Positions 26,315 to 33,967 of a DNA stretch of 64,000 nt are shown one piece after another. The notes beneath the pieces were generated by a model. The model had not been told where the DNA came from. It saw only the letters and a list, made by a program, of their open reading frames with translations, and searched no databases. Every line of letters starts with the position of its first letter. The stretch's first letter is position 1. Both the position numbers and the translations under genes were made by a program. This stretch comes from Flavobacterium limnophilum (lineage in GTDB: Bacteria > Bacteroidota > Bacteroidia > Flavobacteriales > Flavobacteriaceae): positions 3,472,001 through 3,536,000 of the forward strand of contig NZ_CP114289.2 in assembly GCF_027111315.2 (NCBI RefSeq), given 5' to 3'.

Positions 26315-27607
26315 TTATTTAACCCGAATCACAAAATAATTTTTCTTTCCACTTTGCAACAATACAAACTGGTTGTTGATTAAATCTTTGGTCGAAAGCA
26401 CGAATTCTTCGGTTACTTTTTCCCTGTTTACCGAAATAGAATTCGCTGTCAAAGCTCTTCTTGCTTCACCATTTGATTTCAAAAATCCTGTTTTTTCGTT
26501 TAAAACAGCAACAATATTGATTCCAACTTCGATTTCAGATTTTGCAATTTCTGCTTGAGGAACTCCGTCAAAAACTTCCAAGAAAGTCGCTTCGTCCAAT
26601 TGTTTCAAATCATCGGCGGTAGCATTTCCAAAAAGAATCCCCGATGCTTTAATGGCATTTTCCAAGTCTTCCTTAGAATGTACCATAACGGTGATTTCTT
26701 CGGCCAAACGCTTTTGCAGTAAACGCAAATGCGGAGCTTCTCTATGTTTTTCGGTCAATTCTTCGATTTCCGCTTTCGATAAAAAGGTAAAAATCTTGAT
26801 GTATTTTTCGGCATCCACATCAGAAGTATTCAACCAGTATTGGTAAAATTTATAAGGAGAAGTCCTCGCTGCATCCAACCAAATATTCCCGCCTTCGGAT
26901 TTTCCAAATTTGGTTCCATCGGCTTTTGTTATCAAAGGACAAGTCAAAGCATAAGCTTTTCCTCCTGCGATTCTACGAACTAATTCGGTTCCCGTGGTGA
27001 TATTTCCCCATTGGTCTGAACCGCCCATTTGCAACGTACAACTTTTATCTCTGTACAAATGCAAGAAGTCGTATCCTTGAACCAATTGATAAGTAAACTC
27101 CGTGAAAGACATTCCTTCGGCAGCTTCAGACGACAAACGTTTCTTTACAGAATCTTTCGCCATCATGTAATTTACGGTAATATGCTTGCCCACATCACGA
27201 ATGAATTCCAGAAAAGAAAAATTCTTCATCCAGTCGTAATTATTCACTAATTCGGCCGCATTTGCCGCATCGGAAGTAAAGTCCAGAAAACGGGACAATT
27301 GTCCTTTTATGGCTTCTTGATTGTGGCGCAAAGTGGCTTCGTCCAATAAATTTCTTTCATTCGATTTTCCGGATGGATCGCCAATCATTCCTGTCGCACC
27401 ACCCACTAACGCCAATGGTTTGTGTCCAGACAACTGAAAATGTTTCAGCAACATCACGCCAACTAAATGTCCTATATGCAATGAATCGGCAGTTGGGTCA
27501 ATCCCCACATATGCCACACGCATTTGTTCCATCAAATGTTCTTCTGTGCCCGGCATAACATCGTGGAGCATTCCTCTCCAAGTCACTTCTTCAATAAAAT
27601 TTTTCAT
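26315..27607 (-). CDS. tyrS: Tyrosine--tRNA ligase
   Basis: 430 residues from [16 protein letters not shown]; an ATG 7 codons upstream is unlikely. Class I motifs are [16 protein letters not shown] (HIGH) and KFGKSEGGN (KMSKS equivalent); [10 protein letters not shown] is the tyrosine-pocket signature and an S4 RNA-binding domain closes the protein (about 365-430). It charges tRNA-Tyr. It lies next to the toxin-antitoxin pair but has its own context. Confidence 0.97.
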   Translation of the reverse strand: MKNFIEEVTWRGMLHDVMPGTEEHLMEQMRVAYVGIDPTADSLHIGHLVGVMLLKHFQLSGHKPLALVGGATGMIGDPSGKSNERNLLDEATLRHNQEAIKGQLSRFLDFTSDAANAAELVNNYDWMKNFSFLEFIRDVGKHITVNYMMAKDSVKKRLSSEAAEGMSFTEFTYQLVQGYDFLHLYRDKSCTLQMGGSDQWGNITTGTELVRRIAGGKAYALTCPLITKADGTKFGKSEGGNIWLDAARTSPYKFYQYWLNTSDVDAEKYIKIFTFLSKAEIEELTEKHREAPHLRLLQKRLAEEITVMVHSKEDLENAIKASGILFGNATADDLKQLDEATFLEVFDGVPQAEIAKSEIEVGINIVAVLNEKTGFLKSNGEARRALTANSISVNREKVTEEFVLSTKDLINNQFVLLQSGKKNYFVIRVK

Positions 27608-27668
27608 CTTTAAAATCAATTTTGGCAAAGATAAAATTTAATGTTGATTCGGTTAATTGTTTATTCGG

Positions 27669-27719
27669 TTAATTGAAAAAAAAATCGTAATTCGTAACTC
27701 GTAATTCGTAAATTCGCAA
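27669..27719. repeat. Short repeat of CGTAATTCGTAACT type
   Basis: Imperfect repeats of CGTAATTCG / CGTAACTCG fill 27686-27717 immediately before the epimerase start codon, preceded by two copies of TTCGGTTAATTG (27640s-27670s). Looks like a small intergenic repeat; no promoter role can be read from it. Confidence 0.5.
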
Positions 27720-27720
27720 G

Positions 27721-28710
27721 ATGGTTTTAGTCACGGGAGGAACAGGTTTGGTGGGTGCGCATTTATTACTTCATTTAATTGAAAATGGAGAAAGCGTTCG
27801 TGCCATTTATCGAAATTTGGATGCTATTCAAAAAACGAAAGACCTTTTTTCTCTTTATAAAAAAGAAGCCTTATTCGAAAAAATTGACTGGATTCAAGCC
27901 GACATTACCGATGTTCCGTCTTTAGAACTTATATTCGAAAATATCGAATACGTCTACCATTGTGCCGCTTTAATTTCATTTGACCCAAAAGACGAAGATT
28001 TACTTCGAAAAACCAATATCGAAGGAACGGCAAATATGGTCAATTTTTGCATTGCCAAAAACGTAAAAAAATTGTGTTTCGTGAGTTCTATTTCAGCTCT
28101 GGGCGACTTGAAAGAAAACGAAAAAATCATTACCGAAGAAGCCGAATGGAATCCAGAAAAACCCCACAGTGATTACGCCATTTCAAAATATGGCGCCGAA
28201 ATGGAGATTTGGCGAGGCCAGCAAGAAGGATTGGAAACGGTAATTGTAAATCCCGGAGTCATTCTTGGACCCGGTTTCTGGAAACAAGGAAGCGGATTGC
28301 TTTTCAAGAAAGTGGCCAACGGATTGACCTTTTATACCAAAGGCACAACCGGATTTGTTGCAGTTCCTGACGTAGTTCGAATGACGGTAGAATTGATGAA
28401 AAATGAACATTCCAACGACAGGTTTACGCTGGTTGCAGAAAACATTACCTTTCAAGACTTGTTGAATTCCATTGCAGATTCCTTAAAAGTAAAAAGACCT
28501 TTAATGCATGCAAACCCACTTATGGTGACTTTAGCCTACAAAATAGATTGGTTTTTGTCGAATGTTTTGGGGCAAAAAAGAAAGCTGGATCGAGCTACAG
28601 CCAAAGCTTCTTATTCAAGAAACTACTATTCAAATGAAAAAATAAAAACTGCTTTGCAAACTGAATTTTTAGACATTCATCAGTACATTAAAGACATTTC
28701 GAAATTATAA
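27721..28710 (+). CDS. NAD(P)-dependent epimerase/dehydratase-type SDR
   Basis: 329 residues. It begins with a dinucleotide-binding loop (VLVTGGTGLVGAHLL), followed by IQADITD, YHCAALISF, and the catalytic S-YxxxK set (CFVSSISALGD; YAISKYGAEME). The extended SDR fold resembles 3-beta-HSD or dihydroflavonol-reductase-like proteins of Bacteroidota. The substrate cannot be told. The C-terminal quarter carries hydrophobic helices (MVTLAYKIDWFLSNVLG). It is encoded divergently from tyrS. Confidence 0.88.
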   Translation: MVLVTGGTGLVGAHLLLHLIENGESVRAIYRNLDAIQKTKDLFSLYKKEALFEKIDWIQADITDVPSLELIFENIEYVYHCAALISFDPKDEDLLRKTNIEGTANMVNFCIAKNVKKLCFVSSISALGDLKENEKIITEEAEWNPEKPHSDYAISKYGAEMEIWRGQQEGLETVIVNPGVILGPGFWKQGSGLLFKKVANGLTFYTKGTTGFVAVPDVVRMTVELMKNEHSNDRFTLVAENITFQDLLNSIADSLKVKRPLMHANPLMVTLAYKIDWFLSNVLGQKRKLDRATAKASYSRNYYSNEKIKTALQTEFLDIHQYIKDISKL

Positions 28711-28720
28711 ATATCCTCCT

Positions 28721-29311
28721 TTAGTTTGTTAATTGAGTACGTCTTTGCTTTTCTAAAAGCTTTCTTTTTTCTTGTAAGCGTATTTTATTTAACGAATCTC
28801 TTGTTCTCTCCATTTTAAGCTTTGCTGCTTTTTCGGGATCAGTCTTTTTTATTTTGGAATCCTTTACTTTTTTTATAAAATCTTTTGCTTTTTTAATAGA
28901 ATCAGCTTCTTTTTTAAGTTTCAGCTTTTTGTTTTTCTTTTCAAGCAAAAGGGCTTTCTTGTTTTCAACCTTGATGGCAGCTTCCGTCAAAGTTTTATCC
29001 TTCTCCAATCGCGATTTCACCTGTTCGTACATTTTCTTGTACTCCTTGTAGTCAGCCGCATAATAGATGTTGCTTTGGGCAAATTGCGTACTGTCAATTT
29101 TATATTTTTTATAAATATATTCGTTTGAATTGTTTTTAAAAGAGTCCAATAAAACCGAATTTTGGCTTCTCATGGCTCCCAAAAGCGACAAATCATACAT
29201 AATATCTACCATTTTTTCTTTTTCTATAAGACGTTTAGGTTCCTTGGCCAGTTCCTTTTTACAGCTTATAAAAAAGGCTAAAATGGCTAAAAATGGCAGT
29301 ATTTTTTTCAT
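28721..29311 (-). CDS. DUF4296 lipoprotein
   Basis: 196 residues from MKKILPFLAILAFFISCKKE, a lipoprotein signal with the lipid-site cysteine. The DUF4296 region (about 25-105: KMVDIMYDLSLLGAMRSQN, IYKKYKIDSTQFAQSNIYYAA) is followed by a very Lys/Arg/Glu-rich, probably coiled-coil tail. Function of the family is unknown. It lies 12 bp after the dihydroorotase gene and is probably in one operon with it and the glycosyltransferase. Confidence 0.85.
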   Translation of the reverse strand: MKKILPFLAILAFFISCKKELAKEPKRLIEKEKMVDIMYDLSLLGAMRSQNSVLLDSFKNNSNEYIYKKYKIDSTQFAQSNIYYAADYKEYKKMYEQVKSRLEKDKTLTEAAIKVENKKALLLEKKNKKLKLKKEADSIKKAKDFIKKVKDSKIKKTDPEKAAKLKMERTRDSLNKIRLQEKRKLLEKQRRTQLTN

Positions 29312-29323
29312 CTTTACAAACAT

Positions 29324-30664
29324 TTATCTATCAAACAACAATCGTTTTCCGGCACGGATGTCTTTTACTTTAAAAGCAGAATAAACCAACTGTCCGTTGA
29401 CGAATGTATGGGTAATTCGGGATTTAAAAGTAAATCCTTCAAATGGCGACCATCCACATTTATAGAGAATATTTTCTTTTTTTACGCTCCAAGGCAAACC
29501 TGAATTTACAATAACCAAATCGGCAAAATAGCCTTCCCTGATGAATCCTCGTTTTTCGATTTTGAAAATCTTGGCAGGGTTATGGCACATTTTTTCGACA
29601 ATTTTTTCAATGCTGATTTTCCCTTGATGATACGCTTCAAACATAGCCACAACGGCGTGTTGCACCAATGGCCCTCCAGAAGGAGCTTCCAAATACGGTT
29701 TCTTTTTTTCTTCCAAAGTATGTGGCGCGTGATCTGTGGCAATAACGTCAATTCTACCGTCAATCAAGGCTTCCCATAACGCTTTTCTGTCATTGGCAGT
29801 TTTTACGGCAGGATTCCATTTGATTAAATTGCCTTTGGTTTCATAATCATCATTGGTAAACCATAAATGATGCACACAAACTTCGGCAGTGATTTTTTTG
29901 TCTTCCAATGGAATTTTATTGGTAAACAAATCCATTTCCTTGGCTGTCGAAAGGTGGAAAATATGCAATCTTGCTCCCGTTTTTTTGGCAAGGGCAATCG
30001 CTTTGGAAGACGAAAGATAACAGGCTTCCTCGCTTCGAATAAGATGATGCACCGTTACCGGAACTTTATCACCAAACTCGGCTTTGTATTTTTCCAGATT
30101 GTTTTTGATGGTCTGTTCATCTTCGCAATGCACGGCAATCAACATCGGCGTGCTCGAAAAGATTCTTTCCAAAACCGCTTCGTTATCCACCAACATATTT
30201 CCTGTTGACGAACCTAAAAATATTTTTATTCCAGCAACATTCTTCGGATTTGTTTTCAGCACTTCTTCCAAATTGTCATTGGTTGCACCCATCATGAATG
30301 AATAATTCGCAAAGGAATTATCGGCAGCCAATTGGTATTTTTCTTCCAAAAGAACTTGCGTCACCGCATTAGGAACCGTATTGGGCTGTTCTATGAACGA
30401 AGTGATTCCACCAGCAACGGCAGCTCTTGACTCGGATTCGATATCTCCTTTGTGGGTCAAACCCGGTTCTCTAAAATGTACTTGATCGTCAATCGCTCCC
30501 GGCATTAAATAATTTCCTTCGGCATCAATGATTTGGCATTCTGAGGATTTTGCGCTGATGCTTTCCGAAATTTCGACAATCAAGTCGTTTTCGATTAAAA
30601 CATCGCCTTCAAAAATAGTTCCCTCATTGACTATTTTGGCATTCTTGATTAAAACCCTATTCAT
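29324..30664 (-). CDS. pyrC: Dihydroorotase
   Basis: 446 residues, amidohydrolase fold. Motifs: GNYLMPGAIDDQVHFREPGLTHKGDIESES near the N-terminus, AVHCED, LHIFHLSTAKEM, and DVIATDHAPHTLEEK for the metal ligand Asp. It closes carbamoyl aspartate in pyrimidine synthesis. The first metal motif reads DQVHFR rather than DxHxH; I believe this Gln is common in Bacteroidota dihydroorotases but could not check. Located in a three-gene minus-strand series. Confidence 0.9.
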   Translation of the reverse strand: MNRVLIKNAKIVNEGTIFEGDVLIENDLIVEISESISAKSSECQIIDAEGNYLMPGAIDDQVHFREPGLTHKGDIESESRAAVAGGITSFIEQPNTVPNAVTQVLLEEKYQLAADNSFANYSFMMGATNDNLEEVLKTNPKNVAGIKIFLGSSTGNMLVDNEAVLERIFSSTPMLIAVHCEDEQTIKNNLEKYKAEFGDKVPVTVHHLIRSEEACYLSSSKAIALAKKTGARLHIFHLSTAKEMDLFTNKIPLEDKKITAEVCVHHLWFTNDDYETKGNLIKWNPAVKTANDRKALWEALIDGRIDVIATDHAPHTLEEKKKPYLEAPSGGPLVQHAVVAMFEAYHQGKISIEKIVEKMCHNPAKIFKIEKRGFIREGYFADLVIVNSGLPWSVKKENILYKCGWSPFEGFTFKSRITHTFVNGQLVYSAFKVKDIRAGKRLLFDR

Positions 30665-30683
30665 CGTATCTTTCCTTTATCCC

Positions 30684-31409
30684 CTACAAGGTGTTAACTA
30701 ATTTTTTTAAACGAAGTGCAATAACTCCCAAAACGGCTTCTTTGAAAATGGCACTACTCATTTTTGACTGCCCTTTTGTTCTGTCGGTGAAAATGATGGG
30801 CACTTCGGTAATGTCGAATTTTTTGCAATAAGTCCTGTATTTCATTTCAATTTGAAAGGCATAACCAACGAATTTTATTCTATCCAAATTAATTCCTTCG
30901 AGCACTTGTCTTTTGTAACAAATAAATCCTGCCGTGGCATCATGGATTTTCATTCCCGTGATAAATTGCACATAAACCGATGCAAAATAGGACATCAAAA
31001 CACGGCTTAATGGCCAGTTTACCACATTTACACCAGTTACATAACGAGAACCAATCGCTAAATCAGCACCTCCGAAATGACAGGCATCGTATAATTTTTC
31101 CAAGTCGTTTGGATTATGCGAAAAATCGGCATCCATTTCGAAAACAAAATCATATTTCCGTTCTAAAGCCCATTTGAAACCATGAACATAAGCCGTTCCC
31201 AAACCCAACTTTCCCGTCCTTTTTTCCAAGAATAATCTGCCTTCAAATTCCGTTTGCAGCATCTCGACTTTGTTGGCGGTATGATCTGGAGAGTTGTCGT
31301 CTATGACAAGGACATGAAAAGGTTTATGCTGTGAAAGCACTGACCTAATGATGCTTTCGATGTTTTCAATTTCGTTATAGGTAGGAATTATAACAATACA
31401 ATCGTTCAT
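30684..31409 (-). CDS. Family 2 glycosyltransferase, polyprenol-phosphate mannose synthase-like
   Basis: 241 residues, the length of single-domain DPM1-type enzymes without membrane anchor. GT-A signatures: VIIPTYNEIENIESII, VLVIDDNSPDHTANKV, FVFEMDADFSHNPNDL, IGSRYVTG, and GQSKMSS near the C-terminus. It would transfer a sugar to a polyprenyl phosphate carrier. It sits upstream of dihydroorotase with a 19-bp gap. Confidence 0.88.
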   Translation of the reverse strand: MNDCIVIIPTYNEIENIESIIRSVLSQHKPFHVLVIDDNSPDHTANKVEMLQTEFEGRLFLEKRTGKLGLGTAYVHGFKWALERKYDFVFEMDADFSHNPNDLEKLYDACHFGGADLAIGSRYVTGVNVVNWPLSRVLMSYFASVYVQFITGMKIHDATAGFICYKRQVLEGINLDRIKFVGYAFQIEMKYRTYCKKFDITEVPIIFTDRTKGQSKMSSAIFKEAVLGVIALRLKKLVNTL

Positions 31410-31514
31410 AATTTGAGTAATTTCAACGCAAAAGTAAACTTTTTATGCGATTTGATCCATAATAAAATTATAATAAAAAGAATGAAATAAAAAATCAGTA
31501 ATTTTGCACTCGTT

Positions 31515-32186
31515 ATGGTAGAGAATGTACTTCATTTAAGGGTAATCGAGAATAAAGATTGGGCAACGGTCTTGTTCGTGCTTTCATTTGCCACTATTGC
31601 ATTAACAAAATCGACATTTGAGAATCGATTTGCCGACTTTGCAAGATTAATCTATTCTGACAAATACACCAATATTTACAAAGACAGTAGCAATCTTAAA
31701 AGCAGCTTCACTATCTCGTTGTTTTTTGTCCAAATTATTTCTTTGGCTTTCTTCATACAGCTTTCTCTCGCCTTTTTTGGATATGCCTCAAAAACCGATT
31801 GGATTCTGTACATTCAAATAATTACATTCTTGATTTTCTTCGTTTTATCAAAATTTTTGATTGAAAAAATCATTGCCACAGCATTCGATATTGAAGAATT
31901 TGTGGAGCAATTCAACCTCCAAAAGGTTACTTTCAGAACTTATATCGGATTATTTATACTTCCAATCAATATTATTTTGTTCTATTACGACTCCATTTCG
32001 AGAAATTTTTTGACTATTATAATTGCTACAATTTTAATAGCCAATATATTAACTTATTTGGTTTCAATAAAAAACTATCAAAATATAATATTCGGCAAGT
32101 TATTTTATTTTATTTTATATCTTTGCGCTCTCGAAATAGCACCGTATTATTTCATGTATTATTGGTTTACAAAAGGTATTGCTTAG
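31515..32186 (+). CDS. DUF4271 membrane protein
   Basis: 223 residues with about six hydrophobic spans (ATVLFVLSFATIAL, FTISLFFVQIISLAFF, WILYIQIITFLIFFVL, GLFILPINIILFY, FLTIIIATILIANIL, LFYFILYLCALEIAPYY). The pattern and its position directly before a uroporphyrinogen-III synthase gene (3-bp gap) match the DUF4271 family in Flavobacteriia. No biochemical role is known to me. Confidence 0.85.
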   Translation: MVENVLHLRVIENKDWATVLFVLSFATIALTKSTFENRFADFARLIYSDKYTNIYKDSSNLKSSFTISLFFVQIISLAFFIQLSLAFFGYASKTDWILYIQIITFLIFFVLSKFLIEKIIATAFDIEEFVEQFNLQKVTFRTYIGLFILPINIILFYYDSISRNFLTIIIATILIANILTYLVSIKNYQNIIFGKLFYFILYLCALEIAPYYFMYYWFTKGIA

Positions 32187-32189
32187 AAA

Positions 32190-32948
32190 ATGTCAAATAT
32201 GAAAGTGAAAACAATTTTGGTGTCACAGCCCGAACCTAAAGTGGAGAATTCTCCATACTTTGAGTTGCAACAAAAGCATAAAGTAAAAATTGATTTCAGG
32301 CCTTTTATTCATGTAGAAGGAGTCAGCGCAAAAGAAATTAGACTTCAAAAAATTGATCTCAACCACTACACGGCCATTATTTTAACAAGTAAAAATGCCG
32401 TCGATCACTTCTTTAGAGTAGCCGACGAAATGCGCTACAAAGTTCCCGAAGGATTAAAATATTTCTGCCAATCTGAGGCAATAGCTTTTTATCTTCAAAA
32501 ATACGTGGTTTACAGAAAACGTAAAATATACGTTGGTCCGAAAGATTTTGCCGATTTGTCGCCATTGATCAAGAAATACAAAGACGAGAAATTCTTGTTG
32601 CCAGCTTCAGACCAACTGAATGCCGATGCACCAATAACGCTTAACGCTTTGAAAGTAGATTGGACTCCAGCGGTTTTTTACAAAACCGTTATCAGCGATT
32701 TATCTGATTTGGCCGATGTTTATTATGACGTTTTGGCTTTCTTTAGTCCAACCGGAATAAAATCATTGTTTACCAATTTCCCTGATTTCGAGCAAAACAA
32801 TACCAGAATTGCCGTTTTCGGAAGCACAACCCAGAAAGAAGCTTTGGACAAAGGATTAAGAGTTGACATTATGGCTCCAACTCCCGGAACACCTTCGATG
32901 ACAATGGCTTTGGAAAAATATATAGCTGAAGCCAACAAAGGAAAATAA
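32190..32948 (+). CDS. hemD: Uroporphyrinogen-III synthase
   Basis: 252 residues. The fold is two alpha/beta domains: TILVSQPEPKVENSPYFELQQ, AIILTSKNAVDHFFRVADEM, FLLPASDQLNADAPITLNAL, VLAFFSPTGIKSLFTNF, AVFGSTTQKEALDKG and TPSMTMALEKYI. It converts hydroxymethylbilane to uroporphyrinogen III for haem synthesis. Either the first ATG or the ATG three codons later could be used. HemD sequences are poorly conserved, so the call rests on the SPTGIKS and T-P-x-x-x-M-x-x-A pattern. Confidence 0.88.
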   Translation: MSNMKVKTILVSQPEPKVENSPYFELQQKHKVKIDFRPFIHVEGVSAKEIRLQKIDLNHYTAIILTSKNAVDHFFRVADEMRYKVPEGLKYFCQSEAIAFYLQKYVVYRKRKIYVGPKDFADLSPLIKKYKDEKFLLPASDQLNADAPITLNALKVDWTPAVFYKTVISDLSDLADVYYDVLAFFSPTGIKSLFTNFPDFEQNNTRIAVFGSTTQKEALDKGLRVDIMAPTPGTPSMTMALEKYIAEANKGK

Positions 32949-33148
32949 GTATTTGAAGAAAAAATACTTTTGAATAAAATTACAAAAGCTGCGTTTATCG
33001 TGGCTTTTTTTTGTGCTTAATTCTAAAATAGCTTCGAATTTGCGGTTGACTCATCATTTACGAGCAACAGGTAAAACCCCATTTATTGTTCTCGATTCTT
33101 GCCCTATTTATGTGATGGCGCCCGTCCTCGTAATAACTGTTCAAAAAA

Positions 33149-33179
33149 AATCCGCCTCAACATAAAATCGAGGCGGATT
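33149..33179. terminator. Bidirectional-type terminator
   Basis: AATCCGCCTC (33149-33158) and GAGGCGGATT (33170-33179) are a perfect 10-bp inverted repeat flanked by A-run on the left, between the convergent hemD and metallopeptidase genes. Confidence 0.8.
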
Positions 33180-33197
33180 AAAGCTGTTTTGAGACGC

Positions 33198-33890
33198 TTA
33201 ATCTCGTCTTCCCATATAAATAGAAATGTAATACATCAAGGTAGCGATGGAGCCCAAAGCGGCAACAACATAAGTTCTCGCAGCCCATTTCAAGGCGTCT
33301 TTTGCCCCAGCGTGTTCTTGCTGATTCAACATTCTTTTGTTTTCCAACCAAGCCAAGGCACGATTACTCGCATCATATTCTACCGGCAAAGTCACTATCG
33401 AAAACAAGGTAGTTGCCGCAAAAATCACGATTCCAATCAACAGAAGCGATGGGAAAGAATTAATCATCAGGATTCCTGCAAGCAAAATCCATTGCATATA
33501 AGTGGATGCAATATTTACTACTGGAACCAGTTGAGAACGTAAAGTCAACCAACTATAAGCTGTAGCATGTTGCACGGCATGACCACATTCGTGAGCAGCA
33601 ACCGCAGCGGCAGCAGCATTTCTTTGGTTAAAAACCGCTTCACTCAGGTTGACGGTTTTATCGACTGGATTGTAATGATCCGTCAATTGTCCTGCTACCG
33701 AAATCACTCTTACGTCACGAATTCCGTGATCGGCCAGCATTTTTTCGGCGATTTCCTGTCCAGACATTCCGTTTTGCAAATGCAATTTGGAGTATTTTTC
33801 AAACTTGCTTTTTAATCTTGAGCTTACTAACCAGCTTGCTAGCATGATACCGCCCATTAAAATCATCGATGGCAAACTAAATCCTAACAT
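33198..33890 (-). CDS. Neutral zinc metallopeptidase (YugP-type)
   Basis: 230 residues. An N-terminal membrane span, then the zinc motif AAHECGHAVQHATAYSWL (HExxH) at about residues 100-117, and two to three further C-terminal spans (VNIASTYMQWILLAGILMI; LLLIGIVIFAATTLFSIVTLPVEYDAS). This is the conserved YugP-like family of integral membrane peptidases. The substrate is unknown. The gene stands alone between hemD and leuS. Confidence 0.9.
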   Translation of the reverse strand: MLGFSLPSMILMGGIMLASWLVSSRLKSKFEKYSKLHLQNGMSGQEIAEKMLADHGIRDVRVISVAGQLTDHYNPVDKTVNLSEAVFNQRNAAAAAVAAHECGHAVQHATAYSWLTLRSQLVPVVNIASTYMQWILLAGILMINSFPSLLLIGIVIFAATTLFSIVTLPVEYDASNRALAWLENKRMLNQQEHAGAKDALKWAARTYVVAALGSIATLMYYISIYMGRRD

Positions 33891-33967
33891 AATTTTACTT
33901 TTTTAAATAAATTTACAAATAACCCATCAAATTTTAAGCCATTTTTTAGAATGACAATTTGGCGGTT

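Noticed and set aside
29506..29763. ORFs inside pyrC
   Set aside because: Alternative-frame shadows of a conserved gene.
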